Below, in pieces: positions 40,995 through 52,406 of a DNA stretch of 64,000 bases (position 1 is its first letter; every line of letters begins with the position of its first letter). The stretch covers positions 3,472,001-3,536,000 of the forward strand of contig NZ_CP103794.1 in NCBI RefSeq assembly GCF_030388325.1, given 5' to 3'. Source of the DNA: Flavobacterium johnsoniae (GTDB taxonomy: Bacteria; Bacteroidota; Bacteroidia; Flavobacteriales; Flavobacteriaceae). A program made the position numbers and the translations under genes. The notes under the pieces are model-generated. The model searched no databases. It was not told the DNA's origin and saw only the letters and a program-made list of their open reading frames with translations.

Positions 40995-43532
40995 TTAGAG
41001 TTTTAAACTTCTCAATCGCAATGCATTCACAATAACAGATACCGAACTAAAACTCATTGCCAAGGCAGCAATCATAGGAGAAAGTAATATTCCGAAAAAT
41101 GGATATAAAACACCCGCAGCAACTGGTACGCCTAAGACATTATATACAAAAGCAAAGAATAGGTTTTGCTTGATGTTGCTCATTACAGCGTGGCTCAGAT
41201 TTTTTGCTTTTACAATTCCTTGCAGATCTCCTTTTACCAAAGTAATCTTGGCGCTTTCGATCGCAACATCTGTTCCTGTTCCCATCGCAATTCCAATGTC
41301 CGATTGAGCCAAAGCTGGCGCATCATTTATTCCATCTCCCGCCATAGCTACAATTTTTCCTTCGGCTTGAAGTTTCTCGATTACTTTTAATTTATCCTCG
41401 GGTAAACAACCTGCCTGAAAAGAGGTTAAATGCAATTCGTCTGCAACCGCTTTGGCTGTATTTACATTATCTCCCGTAAGCATGATTACTTCAACCCCTT
41501 GGCGCATTAATTCTTTTATAGCTGCAGCACTTGTTTCTTTTATAGCATCGGTTATCGTTACAAATCCCACTACATTTTTATCTACAGCGATATAAGAAAC
41601 TGTTTTTCCTAATTTTTGTTCTGCAATAATTTTTTCTTCAATTGTGGCAGAAATAGCTGCCCCTGCTTGCTCCATTAATTTTTTATTCCCTAATGCCATC
41701 TTTTTATCAATAGCAGTTCCGATAACTCCTTTTCCGGCGATGTTTTCAAAATCATCTACTTTGGTCAAAGAAACATTTTTAGCTTTTGCAAATTTCACTA
41801 CAGCCTCCGCAAGAGGATGCTCACTGTACTGATTTAAAGACGCTATGTATTGCAGCAGTTCATCTTCTGAATATTGCAGCGCTACGATTTTTTCTACCGA
41901 AGGTTTGCCCTCCGTAATTGTTCCTGTTTTATCCGTAATGAGAACATTTACTTTGTCCATTTTTTCCAAAGCTTCGGCATTTTTTATCAGAATTCCCGAT
42001 TGAGCGCCTTTTCCAACTCCTACCATTACAGACATGGGCGTTGCTAAACCTAATGCACAAGGGCAAGCAATTATTAATACTGCAATAGCATTTATAAATC
42101 CATAAACCATTGCTGGTTCCGGACCAAATTTTGCCCAAATGAAAAAGGTAAGAATGGAAATAACGACAACAATGGGCACAAAATATTTAGCGATGCTATC
42201 GGCTAGTTTCTGAATTGGTGCTCTGGAACGACTTGCATTATTAACCATTTGTATAATTTGCGAAAGCAAGGTTTCCGAACCAACTTTTTCGGCAACCATA
42301 ATAAAGGATTTGTTTCCGTTTATAGTCCCTGAAGACACCATATCACCTATTTTTTTATCTACAGGAATTGGTTCGCCGGTAATCATCGATTCGTCTACTG
42401 TGCTTTCACCATCAGTAATCTTCCCGTCTACAGGAATTTTGTCTCCGGGTTTTACCCGTAATAAATTACCTTTTTTGATATCATGGATTGAGATTATTTT
42501 ATCACCGCCATCAATTACCAAAGTAGCTTGGGTAGGAGCCAGTTTTAATAATTCTTTTATAGCACCACTGGTTTGACTATGTGCTCTTGCCTCGAGTAAT
42601 TGTCCTAACAAAACCAAAGTTAGAATAACCGTTGTGGCCTCAAAGTATAGCAGCACTGTTCCGTGTTCGGTCTTAAATTCACTAGGAAAAACGTCTGGGA
42701 AAAACATTCCTGCCAAACTAAATAAAAATGCCACTCCTGTACCAATTCCGATAAGGGTAAACATATTTAAGTTCCATGTAATTATTGACTTCCAAGCCCG
42801 TACAAAAAATATCCAACACGCATAAAAGACAACAGGAAGTGATAAGATAAGTTGTACCCAGTTCCATTTAGAGGCATCCATTAATTGTAGTAGAGGATTC
42901 TTGTGAGCCATTTCTATCATAGCTATAGCGAAAATGGGAACAGTAAATACTACCGCTATTTTCATTTTCTTAACCAAATCCTTGTAAATTCTTTGGTCTT
43001 CGTTTTCACTTGGCTCCAGTGGCACCAGATCCATTCCGCAAATAGGACATGAACCTGGTGAATCGGTTATAACTTCCGGATGCATTGAACAGGTATACTG
43101 CTGAACCCGGGCAGCAGCAGGTTCTTGTACCAAATGCATTCCGCATACAGGACAATCTCCTGCTTTATCATACATTTTATCACCTTCACAATGCATCGGG
43201 CAATAATATTTCCCACCCGCATCATTGTGAGGTACGGCTGTCGTTTTATGATCATGTTTGTGTCCATGATTCTCAGCAGTGCTACAGCATGATTTCTCCG
43301 TTTTTTTTTCGTGCGAATGCGTGGTTTGAGTCATTTCAATGGTGTACTTTCCAACCGCAGTCAATGCTTCTTGGAGCTCTTCGGTCGCAATATGATTTTC
43401 CATTGTAATAGTTGCCAATGGAGGATCTAAGGAGACCTTTGCTTTTATTCCCTCTACAGCATTTAACGTTTTTTCTACTTTTGTACGACATCCATCGCAA
43501 GTCATTCCCGATATTGTATAGGTGTGTGTCAT
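40995..43532 (-). CDS. copA: Copper-exporting P1B-type ATPase
   Basis: 845 residues. N-terminal HMA domain with [12 protein letters not shown], a His-rich linker, then two heavy-metal-binding modules ([20 protein letters not shown] and [20 protein letters not shown]). Eight helices, with the copper motif ACPCALG in helix 6, phosphorylation site DKTGTITEG, nucleotide-domain HP as SEHPLAEA, and hinge [12 protein letters not shown]. Exports Cu(I) from cytoplasm to periplasm. Two such modules plus an HMA domain is more metal-binding capacity than usual. Confidence 0.96.
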   Translation of the reverse strand: MTHTYTISGMTCDGCRTKVEKTLNAVEGIKAKVSLDPPLATITMENHIATEELQEALTAVGKYTIEMTQTTHSHEKKTEKSCCSTAENHGHKHDHKTTAVPHNDAGGKYYCPMHCEGDKMYDKAGDCPVCGMHLVQEPAAARVQQYTCSMHPEVITDSPGSCPICGMDLVPLEPSENEDQRIYKDLVKKMKIAVVFTVPIFAIAMIEMAHKNPLLQLMDASKWNWVQLILSLPVVFYACWIFFVRAWKSIITWNLNMFTLIGIGTGVAFLFSLAGMFFPDVFPSEFKTEHGTVLLYFEATTVILTLVLLGQLLEARAHSQTSGAIKELLKLAPTQATLVIDGGDKIISIHDIKKGNLLRVKPGDKIPVDGKITDGESTVDESMITGEPIPVDKKIGDMVSSGTINGNKSFIMVAEKVGSETLLSQIIQMVNNASRSRAPIQKLADSIAKYFVPIVVVISILTFFIWAKFGPEPAMVYGFINAIAVLIIACPCALGLATPMSVMVGVGKGAQSGILIKNAEALEKMDKVNVLITDKTGTITEGKPSVEKIVALQYSEDELLQYIASLNQYSEHPLAEAVVKFAKAKNVSLTKVDDFENIAGKGVIGTAIDKKMALGNKKLMEQAGAAISATIEEKIIAEQKLGKTVSYIAVDKNVVGFVTITDAIKETSAAAIKELMRQGVEVIMLTGDNVNTAKAVADELHLTSFQAGCLPEDKLKVIEKLQAEGKIVAMAGDGINDAPALAQSDIGIAMGTGTDVAIESAKITLVKGDLQGIVKAKNLSHAVMSNIKQNLFFAFVYNVLGVPVAAGVLYPFFGILLSPMIAALAMSFSSVSVIVNALRLRSLKL

Positions 43533-43618
43533 AAGGTTATTTTTTACAGTTCCGATGCGTTATTTCTTTAATATATAGAAAGTTAGTGATTTTTTTTAAG
43601 CCAATCTGCATATTCTAA

Positions 43619-44158
43619 TTATTTAATTATTTCTTTCACCTCGCCGCACTTGAGCATTTTTTCTCCAAAGTACGGATTGCGCACTTCTTTGGTAGAACTA
43701 ATCCATACGGCCCCTTTATTGTCGAAAGCCATTGGACAATATTCTAAGTAGAGCTCAGCCTCAGCCATTCCTGCTTTTTTTACCAGGCTGACCATTTCAT
43801 TACTTAGATTAGAATAAGCAGCTCGCTGCTTATCGATATCGGGAGCTGAAACGATTGCCGTAGCACTTGCTGCAAGATTGCTGTTGCTGCTGATTTCCCG
43901 TGCTCCCGCTTCAATTGCATTCGCCGCCAGTTTTGCTTCAGCGACATTATCTTGGGCAAGGGCTACTGTTAAATGGGCATAGTGGCTGTATATCGCGTTT
44001 AAAATATCATCATTTATCCTGATTGCGGGATCCTTTAAAATTGGGACAGAGGCTTTATTATTCTGCTGAACCTCTTTCTTATTGTTTTCACCGTTACCGC
44101 ACGCAATAAGCAGGAAGAGTGAGGCTATTGGAATTCCGATTTTGATTAATTTTTTCAT
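43619..44158 (-). CDS. DUF3347 lipoprotein
   Basis: 179 residues. Lipoprotein signal with LIAC lipobox near residue 19. DUF3347 helical domain from about residue 55, with the conserved end YCPMAFDNKGAVWISS, RNPYFGEKMLKCG. Periplasmic, probably copper- or silver-binding through the CPM and C-G sites; family role not proven. One of four DUF3347 genes here. Confidence 0.87.
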   Translation of the reverse strand: MKKLIKIGIPIASLFLLIACGNGENNKKEVQQNNKASVPILKDPAIRINDDILNAIYSHYAHLTVALAQDNVAEAKLAANAIEAGAREISSNSNLAASATAIVSAPDIDKQRAAYSNLSNEMVSLVKKAGMAEAELYLEYCPMAFDNKGAVWISSTKEVRNPYFGEKMLKCGEVKEIIK

Positions 44159-44176
44159 TGTCTGTGTGATTGATTA

Positions 44177-45391
44177 TTACATTTTCATTCCTGACATAGG
44201 GTTTTTGCCTTTCTTTAATATAAATTCACTGTACAAAAGATAGGCACCGGATGCAACGACGATATCTCCTTTTTTTAAACCGCTAGTAATTTCCACTTCA
44301 TCGAAGGTTTCAGAACCAATAGCCACCATTTTAGGCTGATACTTGCCTTTTTCAATTTCAATCCACACATGTGTACCGCTGCCGTCTCTTATTACGGCAT
44401 CTACAGGTATGGTTAATTTCATTTTTTGTTCTGATGAAGGCAGTAAAACAATTGCCTGTTGACCTGCCTGCCATTGCTTGTTTGGATTGGCAATAGCACC
44501 TCGCAGCTGTATGAGCTGTTTGCTTGTCTGCAGGGCAGGATTTATAAAATCTACCGTCATTGTTTGGGGCTGATCTTCATAACCCGAGACAATAACTTTT
44601 ACTTTTTGGCCTATTTTAACTTTACCGGCATCTGCAGGATAGACATCAGCTTCGACCCATAAACGGGTATAATCTTCCAGTTTCATAATAGAGCCTCCTT
44701 CTGCTACATATTGGCCTTCTGTTATGGAAAGTTCTGCAACTATTCCTGAATACGGGGCATAATAAACAACATAAGGAGAAGCTTTTTGTTTTTTTAATAA
44801 TTCATTAAGCTGTGCTTCAGATTGTCCATATAATAATAGTTTTTGTTTTGCAGCATTTTTTATTTGGGCAAATCGTTTATCCTCAGTAAAGCTTGCAGCC
44901 TGTGCCGTAGCTAGAAGGTACTCCTGCTGCAGGGCTGAAAGCTGCTCTGAATATATTTTGTACAAAGGCTGGCCTTTTCGAACGGGAACACCAGTTTCTT
45001 TTACATACAACTCTTCAATCCTTCCTGCCACGCGACTTGAAATGTAAATAGTTTGCTCAGGGTCAGTAACCAAACGTCCGTTAAGATGAGAAGAATTTGA
45101 AAATTCATTTTCCCCAGCAGTTATTGTAGTCAGATTAGCTAGTGCCTGCTGGCTCGGTCCCAAGGTTAGAAAGTCCTGTGCGTTGTTTTTTTCGAAAGGC
45201 ACTAAATCCATTCCACAGATCGGGCATGAGCCGGGGCCATCTTTTACAATTTGCGGATGCATGGGGCAGGTATAGGTTTGAGCTTTTTCCTGACTGGTTT
45301 TTTTTTCTTCTTTTTGGGCACATGCTGTAAATAGAAGTGGAAAAACCATTGCAATGAGCAAAATAGTACGAATTATTAATTTATTGTTCAT
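44177..45391 (-). CDS. cusB: RND efflux periplasmic adaptor, CusB-like
   Basis: 404 residues. Lipobox FTAC near 24, a heavy-metal-binding module YTCPMHPQIVKDGPGSCPIC at 39-60, then the adaptor fold: beta-barrel entry VAGRIEELYVKETGVPVRKG, alpha-hairpin, lipoyl half YAPYSGIVAELSITEGQYV and the membrane-proximal domain. Bridges inner-membrane CusA and outer-membrane TolC for Cu(I)/Ag(I) export. Four bases before it ends the gene for a second adaptor, so the operon has two different CusB proteins. Confidence 0.92.
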   Translation of the reverse strand: MNNKLIIRTILLIAMVFPLLFTACAQKEEKKTSQEKAQTYTCPMHPQIVKDGPGSCPICGMDLVPFEKNNAQDFLTLGPSQQALANLTTITAGENEFSNSSHLNGRLVTDPEQTIYISSRVAGRIEELYVKETGVPVRKGQPLYKIYSEQLSALQQEYLLATAQAASFTEDKRFAQIKNAAKQKLLLYGQSEAQLNELLKKQKASPYVVYYAPYSGIVAELSITEGQYVAEGGSIMKLEDYTRLWVEADVYPADAGKVKIGQKVKVIVSGYEDQPQTMTVDFINPALQTSKQLIQLRGAIANPNKQWQAGQQAIVLLPSSEQKMKLTIPVDAVIRDGSGTHVWIEIEKGKYQPKMVAIGSETFDEVEITSGLKKGDIVVASGAYLLYSEFILKKGKNPMSGMKM

Positions 45392-45394
45392 GGC

Positions 45395-46735
45395 TTAATT
45401 TTTTAATTTATTTTCTGAAGCTGTCTTGATAAAACTCTCACTGTCTATCATATAAGCCGCATTACTGGCGATATTCCAATTACTGATGTCTTGGTCTATT
45501 AGCACCATTCCATCACCATTATTTTTCGTTTTAACTTCTCTGGGAACAAACACGTCCTGCTCTTTTTTGAAAACGATGGATTTATTTCCTAAATTAAGAA
45601 CGGCGCTTTGCGGAAGCCACCAGCCTTTACTGACAATAGGAATGGCTGCAGTTACTAATTTTCCGGTCTGAAATTTATTATCCTGCAAATAAATCCGTGC
45701 TATGGTAAAGTTGCTTCCCTCTTTAAAGACGGGTTGAATGAGTCCGATAGTACCAGTATACACGGTTTGCTTATCTGAGGGTTCATAAAACACCAACTTT
45801 TGTCCTTTTTTAATCTGGGATGATACCGATGGATCAAAAGCAAACTCAGCGATAAGGTTTTTGTTGGTATAAATTGTAAAAAGAGATTGTCCTGCACCAA
45901 CATATTGTCCTTCTCTTAGCATAATAGCAGAGGAAGTAGGGGTAGATGCGCTGCTATTTGATGCTGCACTGCTACTTGAACCCATTGCGCCCATGCCATC
46001 ATCTGACGGTGCGCTTTGAGGCGAAGCCGCAGGAGCTGCTGTAGAAGCATTTGCCGCTGCCGTGTTGTCTAAGATGTACCCGGTGGCATTACTGTAAACA
46101 GGAATGCGATAGGAGATTTTACCTGTTTTTAATACCTGTTGAATTTGCCCCTGCTGCATACCCAGGAGAGACAGTCTGTCTTTTGCTTTTTGAAGCATCG
46201 GATTGTTTGGGTCAGATTGATAAATAAACAACAACTCTCTTTGCGCGGCAGCCAGATCAGGGGAATAGATTTCCATGATCAACTGTCCTTTTTTTACGGG
46301 CTGGTAATTATAATTAATCAGCAGACGCTCAATCCTTCCGCTTACCCTGCTGGAAATGCTGGTCTGGTCACGGGTATCGTAGGTAATAATTCCCTGTACC
46401 TGCATGGAGAATATTTTAGTACTCTGGTCAGCTTTTATGACAGATATGTTTGAAACAACTTGTTCGTTAACTGGTTTTAAAAGGTGTTTCAGGCTGCTGT
46501 CTATAGCTGTTTCCGTTCCAGGAGTGTGTCTTGCAACCAATTCCATCCCGCATATTGGGCAGCTGCCGGGCTTATCCTGAATAACTTCGGGATGCATTGG
46601 ACAAGTATATTCCTGATTTGTACTATGCTGATGTGCGGGCTTACTGTTATGCTCTGTTTTCTTGTTACAGGCTGTCAATACTAATATCGAAACGAATAAC
46701 AATCCGACTAACTTAGCGATAGAGTTCTTTTTCAT
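45395..46735 (-). CDS. Second RND periplasmic adaptor, CusB-like
   Basis: 446 residues from ATG at 46735. Lipobox LTAC near 23, module [20 protein letters not shown], then adaptor domains starting [21 protein letters not shown] low-complexity Ala/Ser insert ([33 protein letters not shown]) splits the lipoyl domain and is absent from the neighbour. Two adaptors may form a mixed hexamer. The start overlaps the TolC stop by about 22 bases, indicating translational coupling. Confidence 0.9.
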   Translation of the reverse strand: MKKNSIAKLVGLLFVSILVLTACNKKTEHNSKPAHQHSTNQEYTCPMHPEVIQDKPGSCPICGMELVARHTPGTETAIDSSLKHLLKPVNEQVVSNISVIKADQSTKIFSMQVQGIITYDTRDQTSISSRVSGRIERLLINYNYQPVKKGQLIMEIYSPDLAAAQRELLFIYQSDPNNPMLQKAKDRLSLLGMQQGQIQQVLKTGKISYRIPVYSNATGYILDNTAAANASTAAPAASPQSAPSDDGMGAMGSSSSAASNSSASTPTSSAIMLREGQYVGAGQSLFTIYTNKNLIAEFAFDPSVSSQIKKGQKLVFYEPSDKQTVYTGTIGLIQPVFKEGSNFTIARIYLQDNKFQTGKLVTAAIPIVSKGWWLPQSAVLNLGNKSIVFKKEQDVFVPREVKTKNNGDGMVLIDQDISNWNIASNAAYMIDSESFIKTASENKLKN

Positions 46736-47960
46736 AATCGACAATCATTTGATATAGTTTTAATTTTTCATCTAATAAGTTATTCTGCAGCATATTTAAA
46801 GCTTCCCAGGAGTCAATTACTACAGGAATCTGCAGTTTGTTTTCCTGATAGTTCAGAAAGTTTACATCCAGCGATTTTTGCATTGAAGGGATTATTTTTG
46901 TTTCGAGTCCCTGGATTCTTTTTTGCATGGTCAGTATTTCATATTGCATACCATATAACATACCCTGGGTTTCCTGCAGCATGGCGGATTTCTCTTTCTC
47001 CATTGCCTGTACATTATATTGCATTGCTTTAACATCTGATTTATACATTTTTGATGACCATGGAGCAATAGGAATAGACATCATTGCCATTACCGAATAG
47101 GCTTTGGGCATCATTTTATCGAAAGAATTCATGTGGTCAAACTGGATTTTAAAAGAGGGATTTTTCTCCGCTTTCATCGCCTGAATACTGAGCTGCATCG
47201 ATTCAATTCCCGCATCCATCTTTTTAATATCTCCCCGCACAGCAGCAAGACTTGTGGTGTCGTGCAAAGCAGGGTTGAAGACAGGAATAATACTTGTGTC
47301 GATTGAAAAATCAGCATTGCCAGGCTGGTTCATCAAGCTGTTGAGCCATGCTCTTGCTTTTGCGATTTCACCTTCCTGCATGCGGATCATATTTTTGTTC
47401 TCTTCAATCCTTGCGTCAATCTTGTATACATTACCCAATTGCGACTGATTGTAAGGATAGCGTACTTCCTCAATCTTTTTCATGGTCAACATTATCTTTT
47501 CGTTCTGATCCAAAACTTTCATTCGCTCTTCGGCTACCATCCAGCTGTAGTAGAGCTGTTTGGCCTGCGCTTTATAGTCGTTAAGGGTAACGGTCCGCGT
47601 AGCGTTCTCAATATTTCCTTGGGACTGGATAAATTTTTTCTTCTTGTTTAGCTTTCCTATATTGGGGATATCTTGTTCAACTCTGAACATTAAAGATCCT
47701 TTGTCGCGGTCATCCGTAACTTCCTGAAAAGGATAGGGTGTCATAAATGTCCCAACACCCACCATTGGTGCCATCCATGCCGTTGCGGCATCAGCACTAT
47801 ATTTGTACCCTTCAGCCTTTAGGCTATAGCTTTGCAGGAGCACGTTTTTTTTATCAATCCTGTGAAGGATTGTATCAAGAGACAAGACCTGTTGGGTCTG
47901 GCTCAATAGCTGTAATGGCAGTAAAAGCAATAGTACTGCCAGTATTTTAATGTTTGACAT
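46713..47960 (-). CDS. TolC-family outer-membrane efflux protein
   Basis: 415 residues from ATG at 47960 ([20 protein letters not shown] signal peptide). Two outer-membrane-efflux repeats with long helices; marks include [16 protein letters not shown] and [18 protein letters not shown]. It forms the outer-membrane channel of the Cus system (CusC position). Methionine-rich helices ([31 protein letters not shown]) may help metal passage. It starts inside the end of the cusA reading frame. Confidence 0.86.
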   Translation of the reverse strand: MSNIKILAVLLLLLPLQLLSQTQQVLSLDTILHRIDKKNVLLQSYSLKAEGYKYSADAATAWMAPMVGVGTFMTPYPFQEVTDDRDKGSLMFRVEQDIPNIGKLNKKKKFIQSQGNIENATRTVTLNDYKAQAKQLYYSWMVAEERMKVLDQNEKIMLTMKKIEEVRYPYNQSQLGNVYKIDARIEENKNMIRMQEGEIAKARAWLNSLMNQPGNADFSIDTSIIPVFNPALHDTTSLAAVRGDIKKMDAGIESMQLSIQAMKAEKNPSFKIQFDHMNSFDKMMPKAYSVMAMMSIPIAPWSSKMYKSDVKAMQYNVQAMEKEKSAMLQETQGMLYGMQYEILTMQKRIQGLETKIIPSMQKSLDVNFLNYQENKLQIPVVIDSWEALNMLQNNLLDEKLKLYQMIVDYEKELYR

Positions 47961-49881
47961 CATGTACTTCAAGTTTGCCATATTTTCGTAATTCATATTC
48001 TTTAGACATTAGGAAAATAAGCGGGGTTACTAATAAGATATGTACGGCAGAGGTAAATACGCCGCCAATCATAGGCAATACGATTGGTTTCATTACATCC
48101 ATTCCGACACCATTGGACCAAAGGACAGGCACTAATCCAAATAATGAGACACAGACGGTCATTAGTTTTGGGCGTAATCTCTTTGCGGCGCCGTGTACCA
48201 CATATTCTCTGAGATCGTCTTTAGTAATGGTTTCTCTTGAATTACCTTTGGCCTTGATAAGCTGCTCCATTGCATCATTGAGATAGATAACCATCACAAT
48301 TCCGGTTTCCACGGCAATACCAAACAAGGCTATAAAACCTACAGCTACTGCCACTGATAGATTGACATCCCAGAAAAAAATTATATAGGCACCTCCAATC
48401 AAAGCAAAAGGCACTGTTATAAGACTTAAGAAGGCTTCTCTAAGGGAATTAAAGGCAAAATAGAGGGAGAAGAAAATAATAAGCAATACTATCGGTGCAA
48501 TGATTTTAAGGGTCTTTTCTCCGCTGATCAGGTTCTCATATTGTCCGCTCCATTCTATAAAGTACCCTTCGGGAAGTATATTTTTGGCACTTTCTAATTT
48601 TTTCATAGCTTCCTGTACGGTTCCCCCCATATCACGATCACGTATGTTGAACATGACTGCCCCGCGAAGGAGTGCATTTTCTGAACTAATCATTGGAGGG
48701 CCATCTACGAATTTAATATCGGCAACAGAAGATAGGGGCACCTCTCCAAAGGTTGGAGACTGCAGGGGAATGCGTTTAATGCGTTCTACGCTATTTCTAT
48801 AGTCCTGTGCCATACGAACGCTTATTGAAAATCGTCTTCGTCCTTCAACGGTATTGCCGATGGACGCTCCTCCTAAGGCAAATTCCACGGTTTGGTTTAC
48901 GTCATCTACAGTGAGTCCATAACGGGCCAGTTCGGAACGATTGACATCAACATCCAGGTATTTGCCACCAGTAATAGGATCCACAAATAAGTCAGACACT
49001 CCAGGGGTTCCCTCTAAAGCCATTTTTACTCTTTCTGATACTCGCGCAATGGTATCGAGATTTTGACCGTAGACTTTAATACCCACGTCGGTACGAATTC
49101 CTGTAGCGAGCATATTGATACGGTTGATGATAGGCTGTGTCCAACCGTTTACCACACCCGGGATCTGCAGTTTGGTATCGAGTTCCTTAATAATGTCTTT
49201 TTTGTCTATTCCTTTACGCCATTCTGATTTTGGTTTTAGCATGATAATGGTCTCAATCATGCTCATTGGGGAATTATCGGTAGCTGTATTAGCCCGTCCG
49301 GCTTTGCCTAAAACACTTTCTACTTCGGGAACTGATTTTATTATTTTATCCTGTACCTGCAAGATGCGTTTGATTTCTCCATTGGATACATCAGGCAGGG
49401 TAACAGGCATAAATAAAATGCTCTGCTCATCCAGTGGGGGCATGAACTCTGTTCCCAGCCGCATCAATAATGGAATGGAAATCAATAACGCCAAAATATT
49501 AACCGTAAGGGTTGTTTTTCTCCATTTTAGGACCCAGCGTATGATAGGCTCATAACCTTTTTCCAAAAAACGATTTACGGGATGTGCATCAGTTGGACGG
49601 AATTTCCCTTTCATAAAAAAAGAGATCAGTACCGGAGCTAATGTAAGTACCAACAAGGCATCCACAATCAGTATGAAAGTTTTTGTATAAGCCAAGGGAT
49701 GGAATAGCTTTCCTTCCTGTCCGGTAAGCATAAATACAGGCAGGAAAGAAGTAATTATAATTATGGTGGCAAAGAATACCCCGCGAGAAACCTGCTTGCT
49801 GCTTTTCTCAATTACTTTAAGCCTTTCCTCTTCGGATATCCACTGTGTTTTTTTGCGAAATATATTTTTAATTCTTTTCAT
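47947..49881 (-). pseudogene. cusA: CusA-type RND pump, C-terminal two thirds (separated by frameshift)
   Basis: About 644 residues if read from the internal ATG at 49881. Contains the second half of a CusA/CzcA pump: SFLPVFMLTGQEGKLFHPLA, porter subdomains, PEGYFIEWSGQYENLISGEK, and transmembrane helices 7-12 with GIAVETGIVMVIYLN. It joins the fragment 49868-51178 in frame if one T is removed from GAATTAAAA near 49869. The ATG overlaps the end of the first fragment, so a two-piece pump made by coupled translation is conceivable. Confidence 0.8.
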
Positions 49882-51178
49882 CAGAGTTTGTTTCAGTTTT
49901 TTGTTCGGATTCCCATTGTGCATACCGTTGTGAGAGATGCTGGTAGGCATTTTCACTCATAATAATACCGTTGTCAACTATTACCCCAATGGCAAGTGCG
50001 ATACCGGTAAGGGACATGATATTGGAGGATATTCCAAAGGCATTTAGAAGTATGAAACTCGCGGCAATTGTAATTGGGATCTGGATTATGATACTTAATG
50101 CGCTGCGCCAATGGAAAAGAAAAATAATAACGATAAGCGAAACCACAATCATCTCTTCAATTAAGGTGCGCTTAACCGAATCAATAGACTCTTTGATCAG
50201 ATGCCCTCGGTCATATACAATATTGAATTTTACCCCTTTAGGAAGCCCTTTTGCGACTTCTTTCATCTTTTCTTTCACATTATCAATAACGGCATCGGCG
50301 TTTTCACCGTAACGCATCACGACGATGCCTCCAACAGCTTCGCCTGTACCATTATGATCAAAGATTCCCAATCGGGTTTCTCCGCTCATCTGGACTGTTC
50401 CTATATCGCTGACTTTTATAGGGATACCATTCTGGTTTTTCAGTGGAATATCCTCAATTTCTTTTATGGATTTCAGATAACCGGATGTCTTAATGATATA
50501 GCCAATATCACTCATGTCGAATTTTCTTCCGCCGCTTTCGTTATTATTGGCTCGTACGGCGCTTATAACCTCAGGGACAGACAGCTTATAATATAGCAGT
50601 TTGTTTGGATCAATGGTAACCTGGTATTCTTTTTGAAATCCTCCAAAAGAAGCAATTTCACTTACTCCGGGGACATTTTGCAAAGCAAATTTGACATACC
50701 AGTCCTGCAGTGCCCTTTGTTCGCCAAGGTCAATGCCGGGAGCGTCCAAAGTATACCAGAGTATATGGCCAACTCCGGTTCCATCGGGTCCCAATTGCGG
50801 TGCAACTCCTTTGGGCAGGGTGCTGCTAATTGTACTGAGCCTTTCCAGTACTCTTGATCTTGCCCAGTATACATCAACATCATCCTCAAAAATGACATAG
50901 ATAAAACTCATTCCAAACATGGAAGCAGCCCTTACATATTTAATTTTAGGCAATCCCTGAAGGTTGGTAACCAAGGGATAGGTGATCTGGTCTTCAACGA
51001 GCTGTGGAGCACGTCCCATCCATTCTGTAAAAACGATTACCTGATTTTCAGATAGATCTGGAATAGCATCAATAGGATTTTTTTGAATAGAGATAATACC
51101 CCAAACAAATATTCCTGCTGATAATAGTAATATGATGAAACGGTTGCGCAGGGACCATTCTATTAATTTGTGTACCAT
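49868..51178 (-). pseudogene. cusA: CusA-type RND pump, N-terminal third (separated by frameshift)
   Basis: 436 residues: IEWSLRNRFIILLLSAGIFV as the first helix, PDLSENQVIVFTEW, porter domain with GPDGTGVGHILWYTL, and helices 2-4 ending GVIVDNGIIMSENAYQHLSQ. Translation stops at a TAA in the cytoplasmic loop after helix 4. Pumps of this family are 1040 or more residues in one chain, so this is half a protein. Role of the intact pump: proton-driven export of Cu(I)/Ag(I) through CusB and TolC. Confidence 0.82.
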
Positions 51179-51182
51179 AGAT

Positions 51183-51653
51183 TTAATTTATTTTTGAAAG
51201 ACTATCACTTACTTTTTCAATCCAATTGAGTAGCTGTTCTTTCTGAACAGTATTCAGTACTGCATCTTTATGGATCAGCGTATAGGAAGCCAAAGGCATT
51301 TGATTGGCTTTTATCTGCTTGGCAATTCGGTCTAATTTATTTTCCTGTTTTCGTTTCGAATAACTTCCCCATTGGCTGAAATTCAAATTTTCTTTTCCTT
51401 CCTTGATATGTCCTTCCATAAAGGTACGTGCCGGCTGGATGTAGGAGTACCATGGATATTGCGTGTTGCTGCTGTGACAATCGTAACAAGAAGTCTTAAG
51501 AATCGTTTGTATATTTTTGGGAATGGGATAGACTTTTGAAATGTGAATTGGTAAAACCTGCCCGTAATCGGAATTGCGGGCAGGCTGATACAATTGCATC
51601 AGTAGAAAAATAATTAACCCAATAAAAAGAATCTTTCTGATGAACCGTTTCAT
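51183..51653 (-). CDS. Haem-binding domain protein, cytochrome-like
   Basis: 156 residues. A single N-terminal helix anchors it (ILFIGLIIFLLMQLY), then the haem site CYDCHSSNTQYPWYSYIQPA, as in the Haem_bd family of Bacteroidota. A second conserved area is NQMPLASYTLIHKDAVL, supplying a likely distal methionine. Periplasmic side of the inner membrane. Found with copper genes, it could transfer electrons or sense metal; role unknown. Four bases from cusA. Confidence 0.86.
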   Translation of the reverse strand: MKRFIRKILFIGLIIFLLMQLYQPARNSDYGQVLPIHISKVYPIPKNIQTILKTSCYDCHSSNTQYPWYSYIQPARTFMEGHIKEGKENLNFSQWGSYSKRKQENKLDRIAKQIKANQMPLASYTLIHKDAVLNTVQKEQLLNWIEKVSDSLSKIN

Positions 51654-51654
51654 T

Positions 51655-52167
51655 TTACAATTGTTTTTTCATTGAACCGCAGGTAAGCATTTTAGAACCA
51701 TAGTAAGGGTTTTTTATCTCTTTTGTTTCACTGATCCAGATAGCTCCTTTTCCACCATCATACATAGGGCAAGAATCCTGATATAGTGTTTTTGCAGCTC
51801 CAAAAGTTTTGATCAAATCATTTATGTCTTTACTCAATAGAGCGAAATGCTCTCTTTGATGCTCAATATTACCGCCATTGGCCCCAATATGTTCTGCATG
51901 CTCTTTGGCATCGTCAGCTATATCAAGATATTCAGCTTTGGATTTTGGATTTATCGATTTTACATTTGTGGTTTTGAAAGCCGAATACAGTGCCTTGCCA
52001 GCTTTAGCGGCCCCGTTGCTGTCATCTTTTGCGAGTGCATTTTTTAACGCTAAATAATCTGCAACAATTTGCTGAGTTGAAAATTTTGCTTCTGTTTTTT
52101 TGCTTTGCGCATTGCCAGAAACCATTACGCATACCATTAATATGGCTGAAAGAATTGTATTTTTCAT
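51655..52167 (-). CDS. DUF3347 exported protein
   Basis: 170 residues; signal peptide cleaved after GNAQ. DUF3347: IVADYLALKNALAKDDSNGA, EHAEHIGANGGNIEHQREHF and the end YQDSCPMYDGGKGAIWIS, NPYYGSKMLTCG. Very similar to the DUF3347 part of 52407, probably a recent paralogue. Likely a periplasmic copper or silver binder; not proven. Confidence 0.88.
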   Translation of the reverse strand: MKNTILSAILMVCVMVSGNAQSKKTEAKFSTQQIVADYLALKNALAKDDSNGAAKAGKALYSAFKTTNVKSINPKSKAEYLDIADDAKEHAEHIGANGGNIEHQREHFALLSKDINDLIKTFGAAKTLYQDSCPMYDGGKGAIWISETKEIKNPYYGSKMLTCGSMKKQL

Positions 52168-52406
52168 TTTAATTATATTTTAAATTGTTTAAAAAATAGG
52201 TTGCTATTGATTTTTTTTCTAAATATCTATTGGACTGTCTACACAATAAACACATGGGAAATAAGTGAATATTCAGCAAAGAGTATCGCACGGCGTAGTC
52301 TAAAAAAATTAGATACATTTCAATAAATTATGAACATCATTAGTCACGAGAAAATTGAGTGGTCATTATGTAAACAGCCCGATAAATTTATTAGTACTTA
52401 GCTGTA
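52168..52406. other. Gene-free gap in the copper region
   Basis: About 240 bases without a gene, long enough for an internal promoter for the cus genes below. No clear promoter box or operator was recognised. Confidence 0.35.

Noticed and set aside
49868..49956. Programmed frameshift in cusA
   Set aside because: No slippery heptamer with downstream structure is apparent, and such recoding is not known in this pump family; a plain one-base insertion explains it.
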